In this document: positions 34,126-43,583 of the stretch, one piece after another
Layout: every line of letters begins with the position of its first letter
How positions within the stretch are numbered: position 1 is the first letter of the stretch
NCBI GenBank assembly: GCA_947630175.1
Contig: CANRGJ010000001.1
Span: 344,165 to 408,164 of the forward strand
DNA length: 64,000 bases
From: an uncultured Ruminiclostridium sp.
GTDB lineage: Bacteria; Bacillota; Clostridia; Oscillospirales; Ruminococcaceae
Direction of reading: 5' to 3'
The notes under the pieces: generated by a model
What the model was told of the DNA's origin: nothing
Databases searched by the model: none
What the model saw: the letters and a program-made list of their open reading frames with translations, nothing else
Made by a program: the position numbers and the translations under genes

Positions 34126-36057
34126 ATGGGCTATACTCTTACCGAAAAAATTATCAGAGAGCATATCGTTGACGGAGAACCTGTCAAGGGCACAGAAATA
34201 GGTCTTAAAATAGACCAGACCCTTACGCAGGACGCAACTGGAACAATGGCTTATCTGCAATTTGAAGCAATGGGCGTAGATCAGGTCAAGACAGAACGCT
34301 CCGTTGCATATATTGACCATAATACTTTGCAATCAGGATTTGAAAATGCAGACGATCACCGTTTCATCGGCAGTATTGCGAAGAAACACGGCATATGGTT
34401 TTCACGTCCGGGAAACGGTATCTGTCATCAGGTCCATCTTGAGCGTTATGGTAAACCTGGAAAAACATTGATAGGCTCCGACTCTCATACTCCTACAGGC
34501 GGCGGTATAGGAATGTTCGCATGTGGTGCGGGCGGACTTGACGTAGCCGTTGCAATGGGCGGCGGTGCATATTACATAACAATGCCCCAGGTAGTAAAAA
34601 TCAATCTTACAGGAAAGCTCAACGATTGGGTGTCCGCTAAGGACGTTATTCTTAAAGTGCTGCAAATATTATCTGTAAAAGGCGGGGTAGGAAAAGTAAT
34701 GGAGTATACAGGAGAAGGGGTTAAAACTTTTTCCGTTCCCGAACGCGCTACCATAACAAATATGGGTGCGGAGCTGGGCGCTACCACTTCTATATTCCCT
34801 TCAGATGAAATTACAAGAGAGTTTTTGAAAGCACAGGGGCGTGAAGAGGACTGGGTAGAGCTTAAAGCTGATGACGACGCAGTGTATGACGCTGAAGTAA
34901 ATATCGATCTGTCTGAGCTTGTTCCTCTTGCCGCTTGTCCTCACAGCCCTGACAATGTTAAAACCGTTGAAGAAATAGGAAATATCAAAATAGATCAGGT
35001 ATGTATCGGTTCCTGCACCAACTCATCGCTCCAGGACTTGCTTAAAGTTGCGCATATTTTAAAAGGCAAAACCGTTCATCCCGACGTCAGCCTTGCTATT
35101 GCTCCCGGCTCAAAACAGGTTTACAATATGATGGCTCAGTGCGGAGCATTATCTGACCTTATAGACGCAGGAGCAAGAATACTTGAATGTGCCTGTGGTC
35201 CTTGCATAGGAATGGGACAGTCGCCTAATTCTAAGGGCATTTCCCTGCGTACTTTTAACAGGAACTTTGAAGGCAGAAGCGGCACAAGAGACGGACAGAT
35301 ATATCTTGTTTCTCCCGAAACGGCGGCAGCCTCTGCAATTGCAGGCGTATTTACCGACCCGAGGACTTTGGGAACAATGCCTCCGTATGTTATGCCTGAA
35401 AGATTTTATATCAACGACAATATGGTCGTTCCCCCTGCATCGCCTGAAGACGCAAAGAATGTTGAGGTATTAAGAGGTCCTAACATAAAGCCTTTCCCTG
35501 TCAACACTCCGCTTGCAGAAAACATTGAGGCTGAGGTAACGCTTAAAGTAGGCGATAATATAACGACAGACCACATTATGCCTGCCGGAGCAAAGATACT
35601 GCCACTCAGATCAAATATTCCAGCTATCTCTCAGCACTGCTTTGAAGTTTGCGATGAAACGTTCCCCAAAAGAGCGCTTGAAGCAGGAAAAAGCATAGTT
35701 GTAGGCGGTGCGAATTACGGTCAGGGTTCGTCAAGAGAACATGCTGCTCTCGCTCCTCTTTATCTTGGAGTAAAGGCGATAATATGCAAATCATTTGCAC
35801 GTATTCACAGACAAAATCTTATAAATAACGGCATTTTGCCTTTGGAATTTGTAAACGGCGACGATTATGAAAAAATAGAGCAGGGCGACAAGCTGATTAT
35901 TGAAAATATCCGTGAAGTTATCAAAAACGGCTCTGACATAATTGTAAAAAACGAGACCAAGGACGTTGATATTCCTGTTAAATGTGAGCTTTCCGAAAGA
36001 GGAAAGGGTATGATACTGGCAGGAGGTTTGCTGAATTATACTAAACAAAACGGATAG
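34126..36057 (+). CDS. acnA: Aconitate hydratase
   Basis: Interconverts citrate and isocitrate. At 643 aa it belongs to the shorter aconitase type of Clostridia. The [4Fe-4S] cluster ligands are visible in IGSCTNSS and ECACGPCIGMG, and the active-site segments SDSHTPTGGGIGMFACGAGG and GANYGQGSSREHAALAP are intact. The swivelling C-terminal domain covers about residues 470-643. The isocitrate dehydrogenase gene lies 64 bp downstream in the same direction, so the pair likely makes 2-oxoglutarate for glutamate synthesis. No citrate synthase gene is in the window. The symbol refers to the general family. Confidence 0.95.
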   Translation: MGYTLTEKIIREHIVDGEPVKGTEIGLKIDQTLTQDATGTMAYLQFEAMGVDQVKTERSVAYIDHNTLQSGFENADDHRFIGSIAKKHGIWFSRPGNGICHQVHLERYGKPGKTLIGSDSHTPTGGGIGMFACGAGGLDVAVAMGGGAYYITMPQVVKINLTGKLNDWVSAKDVILKVLQILSVKGGVGKVMEYTGEGVKTFSVPERATITNMGAELGATTSIFPSDEITREFLKAQGREEDWVELKADDDAVYDAEVNIDLSELVPLAACPHSPDNVKTVEEIGNIKIDQVCIGSCTNSSLQDLLKVAHILKGKTVHPDVSLAIAPGSKQVYNMMAQCGALSDLIDAGARILECACGPCIGMGQSPNSKGISLRTFNRNFEGRSGTRDGQIYLVSPETAAASAIAGVFTDPRTLGTMPPYVMPERFYINDNMVVPPASPEDAKNVEVLRGPNIKPFPVNTPLAENIEAEVTLKVGDNITTDHIMPAGAKILPLRSNIPAISQHCFEVCDETFPKRALEAGKSIVVGGANYGQGSSREHAALAPLYLGVKAIICKSFARIHRQNLINNGILPLEFVNGDDYEKIEQGDKLIIENIREVIKNGSDIIVKNETKDVDIPVKCELSERGKGMILAGGLLNYTKQNG

Positions 36058-36120
36058 TTTGTAATCAAAATAAGTTCAATTACATTTTTTGAAAAAAAAA
36101 TAAGAAAGGAAGACAGTAAT

Positions 36121-37332
36121 ATGAGCAAAATTAAAATGGTAACACCTCTTGTTGAAATGGACGGAGATGAAATGACAAGGATCATCTGGAAGATGATAAA
36201 GGATATTTTGCTGGAGCCTTATATTGACCTGAATACGGAATATTACGATCTGGGACTTGTTCACAGAAATGAAACAAACGACCAGGTGACTATTGACAGC
36301 GCAAACGCTACAAAAAAATACGGCGTTGCTGTAAAATGCGCTACCATTACTCCAAATGCTCAGAGAATGACTGAGTATAACTTAAAGGAAATGTGGAAAT
36401 CTCCAAACGGTACGATCCGTGCCATACTGGACGGTACTGTTTTCAGAGCGCCTATAATCGTGAAAGGAATAACCCCTCTTATCCCGACGTGGACAAAACC
36501 TATTACCATTGCACGTCACGCTTATGGTGATGTTTACAAAAATACGGAGATGAGAGTTTCCAAGGGAAGCAAAGCTGAACTGGTGGTTACTGACGAAAAC
36601 GGAAATGAGACAAGAGAAACTATACATAATTTTGCAGATACAGATGGTATAATCCAAGGACTGCACAACACAGACAAAAGTATAAGCAGCTTTGCCCGTT
36701 CCTGCTTTAACTTTGCTCTTGACGTCAAGCAAGACTTGTGGTTTGCTACAAAGGACACTATTTCCAAAAAGTACGACCACCGTTTCAAGGATATTTTCCA
36801 GGAGATATTTGACGCAGAATATGCCGACAAATTCAAAGAGGCGGGAATTGAATATTTTTACACGCTTATTGATGACGCCGTAGCAAGAGTTGTACGTTCA
36901 GAAGGCGGATATATCTGGGCCTGCAAAAACTATGACGGCGACGTTATGTCCGATATGGTAGCTACCGCTTTCGGAAGTCTCGGTATGATGACATCCGTTC
37001 TGGTTTCTCCTGACGGAGTTTACGAATATGAAGCGGCACACGGAACAGTTACACGTCACTATTACAAGCATTTGAAAGGCGAGGAAACATCTACCAACTC
37101 TGTTGCGACGTTGTTTGCCTGGACGGGTGCATTAAGAAAAAGAGGTCAGCTCGACAACACTCCTGAGTTGTCTGATTTTGCAGATAAGTTGGAAAAGGCA
37201 ACGATACAGACTATTGAGGACGGAGTTATGACAGGCGATCTGGTTGCGCTGTCAAAGCTGCCGAATAAGAGAAAGGTAAACACCGAGCAATTTCTCTTAG
37301 AAATAAAAGAAAGGCTTGAAAAACTGCTTTAA
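36121..37332 (+). CDS. icd: NADP-dependent isocitrate dehydrogenase
   Basis: Oxidative decarboxylation of isocitrate to 2-oxoglutarate. The 403-aa protein starts [20 protein letters not shown] and matches the eukaryote-like homodimeric class (subfamily II) rather than the E. coli type. Substrate and metal-binding segments include [20 protein letters not shown] and [13 protein letters not shown]; the Rossmann-like cofactor region has [12 protein letters not shown]. The GAAAGGA box at 36103-36109 supports the start. It is translated just after aconitase. Confidence 0.95.
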   Translation: MSKIKMVTPLVEMDGDEMTRIIWKMIKDILLEPYIDLNTEYYDLGLVHRNETNDQVTIDSANATKKYGVAVKCATITPNAQRMTEYNLKEMWKSPNGTIRAILDGTVFRAPIIVKGITPLIPTWTKPITIARHAYGDVYKNTEMRVSKGSKAELVVTDENGNETRETIHNFADTDGIIQGLHNTDKSISSFARSCFNFALDVKQDLWFATKDTISKKYDHRFKDIFQEIFDAEYADKFKEAGIEYFYTLIDDAVARVVRSEGGYIWACKNYDGDVMSDMVATAFGSLGMMTSVLVSPDGVYEYEAAHGTVTRHYYKHLKGEETSTNSVATLFAWTGALRKRGQLDNTPELSDFADKLEKATIQTIEDGVMTGDLVALSKLPNKRKVNTEQFLLEIKERLEKLL

Positions 37333-37333
37333 A

Positions 37334-38080
37334 ATGAAGATAAATGAATTTGAAATTTTTTATCACAACAGAAAACTGCTTTGCAAAACTTATTTTCCTA
37401 CTGACAGCGAACAATTCCCTGTTGTAATATTCAGCCATGGATTTAACGGTTATATTGACGACAGAAAAGAAACGGAGTTTCTTTTGGCGGAAAACGGTAT
37501 TGGAGCAGTCGCATTTTCGTTCTGTGGCGGAGGTCTGTCTGACAAAAGCGGATTTCCTACCGAAAAAATGACTGTTTTTACAGAAATAGAAGATCTTGAA
37601 GCGGTGCTTGAAGCGGTGCAAAAGACAGAAAGAGTAGATAAAAATAATATCTTTCTATTTGGCGAAAGTATGGGCGGCCTTGTATCTGCACTGACGGCTG
37701 AAAAGCACAAAGATGAAATAAAAGGTATGATACTGCTTTATCCTGCTTTTTGCGTTGACAATGACTGGAGAAGACGTTATCCTAAGCTTGAAGATATTCC
37801 CGAAATAGACGAGCTATGGGGAGTTAAGCTGGGAAAATGCTTTGCTGAAAGCATTCATAATTTTTATACATTTGATGAAATAGGCGGATTTGATAAAAAC
37901 ATTCTTATTTTCCACGGTGACAGCGACGGCATAGTTCCCATCGAATACAGTATCAAGGCAAACGGAATTTATAAAAATTCAACGCTGGAGGTATTTAAAG
38001 GAGATGGACACGGGTTTTCTCCAGATGGCTCTAAAAAGGTTTCACAAATGACGTTGGATTTTGTGAAGAAAAATATGTGA
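37334..38080 (+). CDS. Alpha/beta hydrolase (serine hydrolase)
   Basis: A 248-aa cytoplasmic alpha/beta hydrolase. The nucleophile elbow is LFGESMGGLVSA, the oxyanion region VIFSHGFNGYID, and the late histidine lies in KGDGHGF, with an aspartate in FHGDSDGIVP completing the triad. It most resembles esterases/peptidases of the DLH/S9 group. I take ATG 37334, two bases after the icd stop; a TTG at 37316 inside icd would be close to a weak AAAGG box but adds residues without family support. The substrate is unknown. Confidence 0.8.
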   Translation: MKINEFEIFYHNRKLLCKTYFPTDSEQFPVVIFSHGFNGYIDDRKETEFLLAENGIGAVAFSFCGGGLSDKSGFPTEKMTVFTEIEDLEAVLEAVQKTERVDKNNIFLFGESMGGLVSALTAEKHKDEIKGMILLYPAFCVDNDWRRRYPKLEDIPEIDELWGVKLGKCFAESIHNFYTFDEIGGFDKNILIFHGDSDGIVPIEYSIKANGIYKNSTLEVFKGDGHGFSPDGSKKVSQMTLDFVKKNM

Positions 38081-38120
38081 AGATATAGTATTGATATAGA
38101 AATTTTGGGAGATCAAAATT

Positions 38121-38711
38121 ATGAGAGAGAAAACAAAAAAGGTTCTGACAAGAAAGAGAAAATCAATAGGAACAAATTTTTCTATGTGTGTTCAGCCATC
38201 TTTCATTATCGGAACAAATAATGAAGACGGTTCCCATAACTTTGCTCCAATTACCTGGGTAAGCGTTACATGTGAAAAAGATGATTATCTTATTGTCATC
38301 AGCCTTTTTGGAACAAAAAGAACAAAAGAAAATATCGTAAGAACAGGTATATTCAGCGCTAACCTGGTTAGCGTCGATATGCTTGAACTTATGGATTATT
38401 TCGGTACACACCGTGCAGAAGACGGAAATAAAGATGATGTTTCATACGACGTGTCCAGAGGAGATGTATTAGATGTTCCTGTTCTCGGAGCAAGTCGCTG
38501 GATATATGAATGTGAAGTAGACAAATCTGTCGAGGTTGGAGAGTCAACTACCTTCTTTTGCAGGATCAGAAACATTCAAGCGGATGAGAATTTTATATGC
38601 AAAGACGCATTTGACATTGATCTTACAAAACTGGACCCCGTCATTTATTCAGGTATGTACCACAGCGTTGGACATTTATTGGGAAAAATAGGAGATTATG
38701 CAGGACAGTAA
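38121..38711 (+). CDS. Flavin reductase-like domain protein
   Basis: A 196-aa FMN-binding split-barrel protein. The sequence SMCVQPSFIIGTNNEDGSHN and APITWVSVTCEKDDYLIVIS fit the flavin_reduct family, and GTKRTKENI with a later YFGTHRAEDG supplies FMN contacts. Members act as NAD(P)H:flavin reductases or flavoredoxins in anaerobes. It lies 40 bp after the hydrolase gene and before a bidirectional terminator, so it closes the acn-icd operon. GGGAGAT precedes the ATG. Confidence 0.85.
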   Translation: MREKTKKVLTRKRKSIGTNFSMCVQPSFIIGTNNEDGSHNFAPITWVSVTCEKDDYLIVISLFGTKRTKENIVRTGIFSANLVSVDMLELMDYFGTHRAEDGNKDDVSYDVSRGDVLDVPVLGASRWIYECEVDKSVEVGESTTFFCRIRNIQADENFICKDAFDIDLTKLDPVIYSGMYHSVGHLLGKIGDYAGQ

Positions 38712-38761
38712 ATTTAAATTTATCTATCAGCAAAATTTTTAAGTGTCATTTTCTATAAACA

Positions 38762-38787
38762 AAAAGCAGACTTTTCAGTCTGCTTTT
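38762..38787. terminator. Bidirectional terminator between flavin reductase and tsf
   Basis: The stem AAAAGCAGAC / GTCTGCTTTT with a six-base loop sits between two converging genes. A and T runs on either side let it serve both strands. Confidence 0.88.
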
Positions 38788-38837
38788 ACTGTTTTATATT
38801 CAGCTTTCAAAACAAAATGTCGTTTCAATCGCTATTT

Positions 38838-39758
38838 TTACTTGATCATAGATGCAACTTCGTCAGCAAAGTTTTCTTCTTTCTTCTGAAGTCCTTCGCC
38901 CTTTTCAAAACGAACGAAATCTACAACCTTGATGTTCTTTCCAAGTCCTGCGATATACTTTGCAACAGTAACATCAGGGTCCTTAACGTAGGACTGATCC
39001 ATAAGGCAAATCTCTTCGGTGAATTTCTTCATTCTGCCTTCAACTATCTTTTCAAGAACGTTCTGAGGCTTAGGCTTTGCAGCGGATTCGTTTTCCTTTT
39101 GAACGAGAGCCATCTGAACTTCCTTTTCCTCGTCAATAACGCTGGCAGGAACATCAGCCTGATTTACAAACTGAGGAGAAGATGCTGTGATCTGGAGCAG
39201 GAGGTCTTTAGCGCACTGCTTTACCACTTCATCGTTTGCGTCATCACAGTCGAGCTTCAGTATCGTACCGATAATGCTGCCGCCGCCGTTGTGGATATAA
39301 GTGAACAGATTGCCTTCAAGCTTTGCAAAACGTCTGATCTTGATATTTTCACTAATTGTAGCAATACGCTCAGTGAGAACGTCCTGAACAGTTTCGTCAG
39401 TACCACTCATCTTAACTGTAAGCAGTTCGTCAACTGTTGAAACGTCGTTATCAATAACGGTCTGAGCAACCATTTCAACGAACTCCACAAATCTGTCGGA
39501 TTTAGCTGCAAAGTCTGTTTCGCTGTTTACTTCAACGATAGCGCCGACTTTTTTTGCCTCGTCGACCTTCGCATATACAAGACCCTCGGCGGCAATTCTT
39601 GCAGCCTTTTTAGCTGCCTTTGCAAGTCCCTGCTCACGCAGATATTTTACAGCGGCGTCAAAGTCGCCGTTGGTCTGCTCCAAAGCACGCTTGCAGTCCA
39701 TCATACCGCAGTTGGTCATTTCTTTAAGCTGTTTTACATCTTGTGCTGAAATAGCCAT
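38838..39758 (-). CDS. tsf: Elongation factor Ts
   Basis: Guanine-nucleotide exchange factor for EF-Tu. The 306-aa protein begins MAISAQDVKQLKEMTNCGMM followed by DCKRALEQTNGD, the N-terminal UBA-like domain, and contains the conserved NSETDFAAKSDRFVEF in the core domain. It follows rpsB by 28 bp, the standard bacterial order. A rather long internal segment (about 200-260) is typical of Clostridia. Secure assignment. Confidence 0.98.
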   Translation of the reverse strand: MAISAQDVKQLKEMTNCGMMDCKRALEQTNGDFDAAVKYLREQGLAKAAKKAARIAAEGLVYAKVDEAKKVGAIVEVNSETDFAAKSDRFVEFVEMVAQTVIDNDVSTVDELLTVKMSGTDETVQDVLTERIATISENIKIRRFAKLEGNLFTYIHNGGGSIIGTILKLDCDDANDEVVKQCAKDLLLQITASSPQFVNQADVPASVIDEEKEVQMALVQKENESAAKPKPQNVLEKIVEGRMKKFTEEICLMDQSYVKDPDVTVAKYIAGLGKNIKVVDFVRFEKGEGLQKKEENFADEVASMIK

Positions 39759-39786
39759 TTTGTTTCTCCTTTATATATATTAGTAA

Positions 39787-40584
39787 TTATTCTTCAGTTT
39801 CAGGCTGAGCTTCAACTGCTTCTTCAGCAGCAACTTCCTCAACTTCAGCTGTTTCTTCTTCCTGTACAGGTTCAGCCTCTTCGCCTGTTACCTCGCCGGT
39901 TTCGCCCTGATTGCCTTCGATAATGGCGTCAGCCATTGCGCCTGCTATCAGCTTAACGGCACGGATAGCGTCGTCGTTGCCGGGAATGATATAGTCTATC
40001 TCGTCAGGGTCGCAGTTTGTGTCAACGATAGCGACAATGGGAATACCAAGTTTCTTTGCTTCTGCAACAGCAATTCTCTCCTTACGGGGGTCAACTATGA
40101 ACAGCGCAGCGGGAAGCTTGTGCATATTCTTAATACCGCCCAGGAACTTCTCCAGCTTTTCGATCTCAAGGTTCATCTTGCTGACTTCCTTTTTGGGGAG
40201 CAGGTCAAACGTGCCGTCAGACGCCATAGCCTGAAGCTGTTCAAGTCTCTTGATACGTCTTTGGATAGTGGCAAAGTTGGTCATCATACCGCCGAGCCAT
40301 CTTGCGTTTACAAAATGAGCTCCGGCTCTTTCAGCCTCTTCCTTTATGCTGTCGGAAGCCTGCTTTTTAGTGCCTACAAAAAGAATTTCTCCGCCTTCCT
40401 CAGTCACCTGACGAACAAACATATACGCTTCGTCCAACTTTTTAACGGTCTTCTGAAGGTCGATGATATAAATTCCATTCCTTTCAGTGAAAATATAAGG
40501 CGCCATTTTGGGGTTCCAGCGTCTTGTCTGATGTCCGAAGTGAACACCCGCTTCAAGAAGCTGTTTCATTGATACTACTGACAT
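39787..40584 (-). CDS. rpsB: 30S ribosomal protein S2
   Basis: Small-subunit ribosomal protein, 265 aa. The N-terminus has [20 protein letters not shown] and the family signatures [13 protein letters not shown] and [17 protein letters not shown]. The last 35 residues form an acidic Glu/Val/Ala-rich tail often seen in Clostridia. CAGGAGG lies upstream of the ATG. The gene leads the rpsB-tsf operon behind a leader of about 115 nt. Confidence 0.98.
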   Translation of the reverse strand: MSVVSMKQLLEAGVHFGHQTRRWNPKMAPYIFTERNGIYIIDLQKTVKKLDEAYMFVRQVTEEGGEILFVGTKKQASDSIKEEAERAGAHFVNARWLGGMMTNFATIQRRIKRLEQLQAMASDGTFDLLPKKEVSKMNLEIEKLEKFLGGIKNMHKLPAALFIVDPRKERIAVAEAKKLGIPIVAIVDTNCDPDEIDYIIPGNDDAIRAVKLIAGAMADAIIEGNQGETGEVTGEEAEPVQEEETAEVEEVAAEEAVEAQPETEE

Positions 40585-40705
40585 TTAAGTATCCTCCTGT
40601 TTTTTGGTTTTTTCCTCCCAAATGCGTTGTCTTTTCCAACTACACATGCAGCACCGAGGAAAAACAGCATAAGGTGTGGATTTGCGGTCAAAAAACCGCT
40701 TTATA

Positions 40706-40734
40706 ATTATAGCACAAAGCTGTAATTATTACAA
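40706..40734 (-). promoter_or_regulatory. Promoter and leader of rpsB-tsf
   Basis: On the - strand TTGTAA (40729-40734) and TATAAT (40706-40711) are 17 bp apart. The transcript would begin near a short GCGGTTTTTTGACCGC hairpin at about 40684-40699 and carry about 115 nt of leader before rpsB. Such leaders can bind S2 for feedback control, but no specific S2-binding fold was verified. Confidence 0.65.
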
Positions 40735-40749
40735 TAAAAATATTTTCGT

Positions 40750-41037
40750 CTATTTTAACAAATTTTTCAAAAATCCACCGCCAGATTTTGTATTAGGTGG
40801 AAAATCACAGGTCACAAGAATAGTATCTTGTCCTATAACGTCAATATTACACCAGGGAATAATAAAGTCCTCTTCCCTGCCTAAAAGTCCGAACAGCTTG
40901 GCTTTTCCGTAAACAATTATCTTGCATATCTTCGCCGTACAGGTATCAAATTCGATATCATCGGGAAATCCCAGCTTGCAGCCTGTTTTAATATTTATAA
41001 TTTCCTTGCACCGCAGATCGTCAAAACGACATACCAT
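40750..41037 (-). CDS. YlmC/YmxH family PRC-barrel sporulation protein
   Basis: A 95-aa protein of the PRC-barrel fold. MVCRFDDLRCKEIINIKTG and later PWCNIDVIGQDTILV match the YlmC/YmxH family found in spore-forming Firmicutes. The start is ATG 41037, which follows GAGGTGA; the in-frame GTG nine bases earlier lies in the ribosome-binding site. Its function is not established. It stands alone between rpsB and the acetyltransferase gene. Confidence 0.85.
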   Translation of the reverse strand: MVCRFDDLRCKEIINIKTGCKLGFPDDIEFDTCTAKICKIIVYGKAKLFGLLGREEDFIIPWCNIDVIGQDTILVTCDFPPNTKSGGGFLKNLLK

Positions 41038-41105
41038 AAAAATCACCTCGTTTTATGGTATGTTCGTATGACAAAATTAGAACAGGCTTTCCAAAAAAGG
41101 ACAAA

Positions 41106-41642
41106 TTATTTAAGCTCGTCTTTTAAAAGATCCATTAAAATATGGTCGTGATATTTTCCGTTAAAATAATATGATTCTCTCAGACAGCCTGCCTCTTTAA
41201 AGCCTACTTTTTTATAAACGCTTATCGCCGTTTCGTTGAATGAAAATACCCAAAGATGAAGAGAATGCAAATTCAAATTATCAAAAGCATACTTGCAGGC
41301 AAGACGCAGAGCCTCACTGCCATAGCCCTTACGTCTGTTATCTTCTTCACCGATAAATATTCCGATATTGGCGGTCCTTGATATATCATCTATATCTTCT
41401 ATGCCTATGTTTCCTATGAGCTTATCGTTTCCTTTAAGGACTATCGCATAATAATGCGTTTTATCCTTATGTACACGTTCTATGTATTCCTTTTCGCCCA
41501 AGGCGGAATTGACTCTTCCGTAAAGCCCTATTCTTCCCGAAACATATTCGTCATTGAGCCATGTGCAATACGTTTCGGCGTCTTCAATGCACATAGGCGA
41601 TAAATAAACCTTTTCGCCTGTGATTTTCCTGAAATATTTCAT
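41106..41642 (-). CDS. GNAT family N-acetyltransferase (RimJ/RimL-like)
   Basis: A 178-aa acetyl-CoA-dependent acetyltransferase with the Acetyltransf_3 layout: GEKVYLSPMCIEDAETYCTW at the N-terminus, the acetyl-CoA loop EEDNRRKGYGSEALRL near residue 115, and HLWVFSFNETAISVYKKVGF near 135-155. ATG 41642 follows AAAGGTGA. The substrate (ribosomal protein N-terminus, antibiotic or metabolite) is not predictable. The gene follows ruvX by only 11 bp and is probably co-transcribed with it. Confidence 0.87.
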   Translation of the reverse strand: MKYFRKITGEKVYLSPMCIEDAETYCTWLNDEYVSGRIGLYGRVNSALGEKEYIERVHKDKTHYYAIVLKGNDKLIGNIGIEDIDDISRTANIGIFIGEEDNRRKGYGSEALRLACKYAFDNLNLHSLHLWVFSFNETAISVYKKVGFKEAGCLRESYYFNGKYHDHILMDLLKDELK

Positions 41643-41653
41643 TGTTATCACCT

Positions 41654-42082
41654 TTATGTTTCTTCTTTATGATTGGCCCGCCAAGCCATATAGTTTTCAA
41701 GTATGACTGCCGCCGCCACTGCGTCTATGACTTCTTTTCTCTTTTTTCCCCGTTTATTCACGTCGTTCATCATCTGATGAGCAGTAACGGTAGTTGAACG
41801 CTCGTCCCACATAACGACAGGCACTTCTACATAATTTTGCAAAAGATCCGCAAACTGTCTGCAAAGCTGAGAGCGAGGTCCCTCGCTCCCGTTCATATTT
41901 ATCGGATTTCCTACAACGATAAGTCCGACTTCATATTCGACTGACGCTGCCGCTACTTTTTCAACGCATATATTAAAGTTTTTTTCATTGATTACTCCAA
42001 GGGGAGACGCCAAGGTTTCAGTTCTGTCACAGCAGGCAAGTCCCGTATGACTGTCGCCGTAATCGACTGCCATTATTTTCAT
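41654..42082 (-). CDS. ruvX: Holliday junction resolvase-like protein / pre-16S rRNA nuclease (YqgF)
   Basis: A 142-aa RNase H-fold nuclease. The start KIMAVDYGDSHTGLACCDRT has the catalytic Asp, IVVGNPINMNGSEGPRS is the central motif, and VVMWDERSTTVTAHQMM carries the later acidic residue. The family acts in 16S rRNA 5'-end maturation and is essential in many bacteria. Length is standard. It follows the hairpin that ends the TSCPD gene's region on the other side. Confidence 0.94.
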   Translation of the reverse strand: MKIMAVDYGDSHTGLACCDRTETLASPLGVINEKNFNICVEKVAAASVEYEVGLIVVGNPINMNGSEGPRSQLCRQFADLLQNYVEVPVVMWDERSTTVTAHQMMNDVNKRGKKRKEVIDAVAAAVILENYMAWRANHKEET

Positions 42083-42116
42083 TACAACAGTTCCCTTTCC
42101 AATACTATAATTAAAT

Positions 42117-42144
42117 CAGAAGCGGCTTTAAAAAGCCGCTTCTG
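42117..42144. terminator. Hairpin after the TSCPD-domain gene
   Basis: The stem CAGAAGCGGCTTT / AAAGCCGCTTCTG lies five bases beyond the stop of the TSCPD gene on the - strand. Flanking T-runs are weak, so it could be a terminator or an mRNA-end stabiliser. Confidence 0.55.
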
Positions 42145-42148
42145 CCGA

Positions 42149-42397
42149 TTATTGCTGTTGTGCCTGTTTTAATGCCTGAGCAAGTTGATCGGGACAAGAG
42201 GTATTTTTAAATCCGCATTTTATTCCGTCAAGGCGTTTGATAACGTCCTCCACTTTCATTCCTTTAACAAGGTTGCATATTCCTTTAAGATTTCCGTTGC
42301 AACCGCCTATAACGGAAATGTCCTTGACAATGCCGTCCTCAACTTCGATCAACATTTTGCGGGAGCATACTCCCTGTGGTGTGTACTCAATAGTCAT
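42149..42397 (-). CDS. TSCPD domain-containing protein (TIGR03905 family)
   Basis: An 82-aa protein consisting of one TSCPD-like domain: YTPQGVCSRKMLIEVEDG, VIGGCNGNLKGI and the C-terminal CGFKNTSCPDQLAQAL, which contains the eponymous TSCPD. The same module occurs at the end of some ribonucleotide reductases and as free proteins in Clostridia. Its three to four Cys suggest metal binding. It follows the malic enzyme gene by 20 bp. Confidence 0.88.
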   Translation of the reverse strand: MTIEYTPQGVCSRKMLIEVEDGIVKDISVIGGCNGNLKGICNLVKGMKVEDVIKRLDGIKCGFKNTSCPDQLAQALKQAQQQ

Positions 42398-42417
42398 TTG
42401 TTTATACTTCCTTTCGT

Positions 42418-43578
42418 TTATTTTTCGTTATTCCATGCGTTTGCTACTGCATCTGCAACTTTATTTGCAACTTCCTTATTTAAGGGGCTTGCGATTATAT
42501 TTTCGGGAGTTATTTCATTATCGGGTATTACTGAGGCGATAGCGTATGCGGCTGCTCGTTTCATTCCCTCAGTTATCTCCTTTGCCCTGACTGACAATGC
42601 TCCTTTAAATATTCCGGGAAATACAAGAACGTTATTTATCTGATTGGGAAAATCGCTTCTGCCTGTTCCCACGATATACGCTCCGGCCGCTTTCGCTTTA
42701 TCAGGCATTATCTCTGGAACAGGGTTTGCCATTGCGAAAATTATAGGCTTTTCCGCCATTGATCTTATCATTTCTTCAGTAAACAAATTCGGCTTTGATA
42801 CGCCTATCAAAACATCTACGCCCTTTGCGGCGTCGGCAAGCGTTCCCTTTCGTACATTTTTATTTGAACGCTGTGCTATTTGAGCGTGAGCAGGATTTTC
42901 ATACTTATCATCTTTGTTTATTATGCCGCAAAGATCGACCATTATCAAATCACCAATGCCAAGCGCAAGCAAAAATGAACCGATAGCGATTCCCGCAGCG
43001 CCTGCGCCGTTTATTACAACTGTCAGATCGGAAATTTTCTTGCCTGCACATTTAGCCGCATTTATAAGAGCAGCGCCTACAACAACAGCAGTTCCGTGCT
43101 GGTCATCGTGAAATACGGGAATATCAAGTTTTTCTTTCAGCTTTTTCTCAATTTCAAAGCAACGGGGCGCCGCTATATCCTCAAGATTAATTCCGCCAAA
43201 GCTATCACTTATAAGTTCAATTGTTCTGACTATTTCATCAACATCCTTGCTCTTAACACACAACGGAAATGCGTCAACACCTGCAAATTCTTTAAACAAG
43301 CAGCATTTTCCTTCCATTACAGGCATTCCTGCCAGTCCGCCTATGTCGCCAAGTCCAAGAACAGCGGTGCCGTCGGTTATCACCGCTACCAGATTTGAAC
43401 GCCGTGTCAGGGAATATGAAAGCTCAGGATCCTTTTGTATTTGCAGGCAAGGCTCTGCGACTCCGGGCGTGTACGCAAGGGACAGGTCTTCTCTTGTATT
43501 TATCGGAGCTCTGGAAATAACTTCAATTTTCCCCTGCCATTCATAATGCTTTTTTAGTGCTTCTTCCTTTATGTCCAT
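42418..43578 (-). CDS. NAD(P)-dependent malic enzyme
   Basis: Decarboxylates malate to pyruvate. The 386-aa short bacterial type has SLAYTPGVAEPC near the N-terminus, the divalent metal site EDIAAPRCFEIE, DDQHGTAVVV and the nucleotide-binding VVINGAGAAGIAIGSFLLAL. FAMANPVPEIMPD is also family-specific. No phosphotransacetylase fusion is present. It lies 5 bp after the PHP gene, so both are likely on one message. Confidence 0.95.
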   Translation of the reverse strand: MDIKEEALKKHYEWQGKIEVISRAPINTREDLSLAYTPGVAEPCLQIQKDPELSYSLTRRSNLVAVITDGTAVLGLGDIGGLAGMPVMEGKCCLFKEFAGVDAFPLCVKSKDVDEIVRTIELISDSFGGINLEDIAAPRCFEIEKKLKEKLDIPVFHDDQHGTAVVVGAALINAAKCAGKKISDLTVVINGAGAAGIAIGSFLLALGIGDLIMVDLCGIINKDDKYENPAHAQIAQRSNKNVRKGTLADAAKGVDVLIGVSKPNLFTEEMIRSMAEKPIIFAMANPVPEIMPDKAKAAGAYIVGTGRSDFPNQINNVLVFPGIFKGALSVRAKEITEGMKRAAAYAIASVIPDNEITPENIIASPLNKEVANKVADAVANAWNNEK

Positions 43579-43583
43579 TTTAT

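Noticed and set aside
38817..39440. A 207-codon + strand frame across tsf
   Set aside because: It is antisense to a secure EF-Ts gene and has no recognisable domain or start signal.
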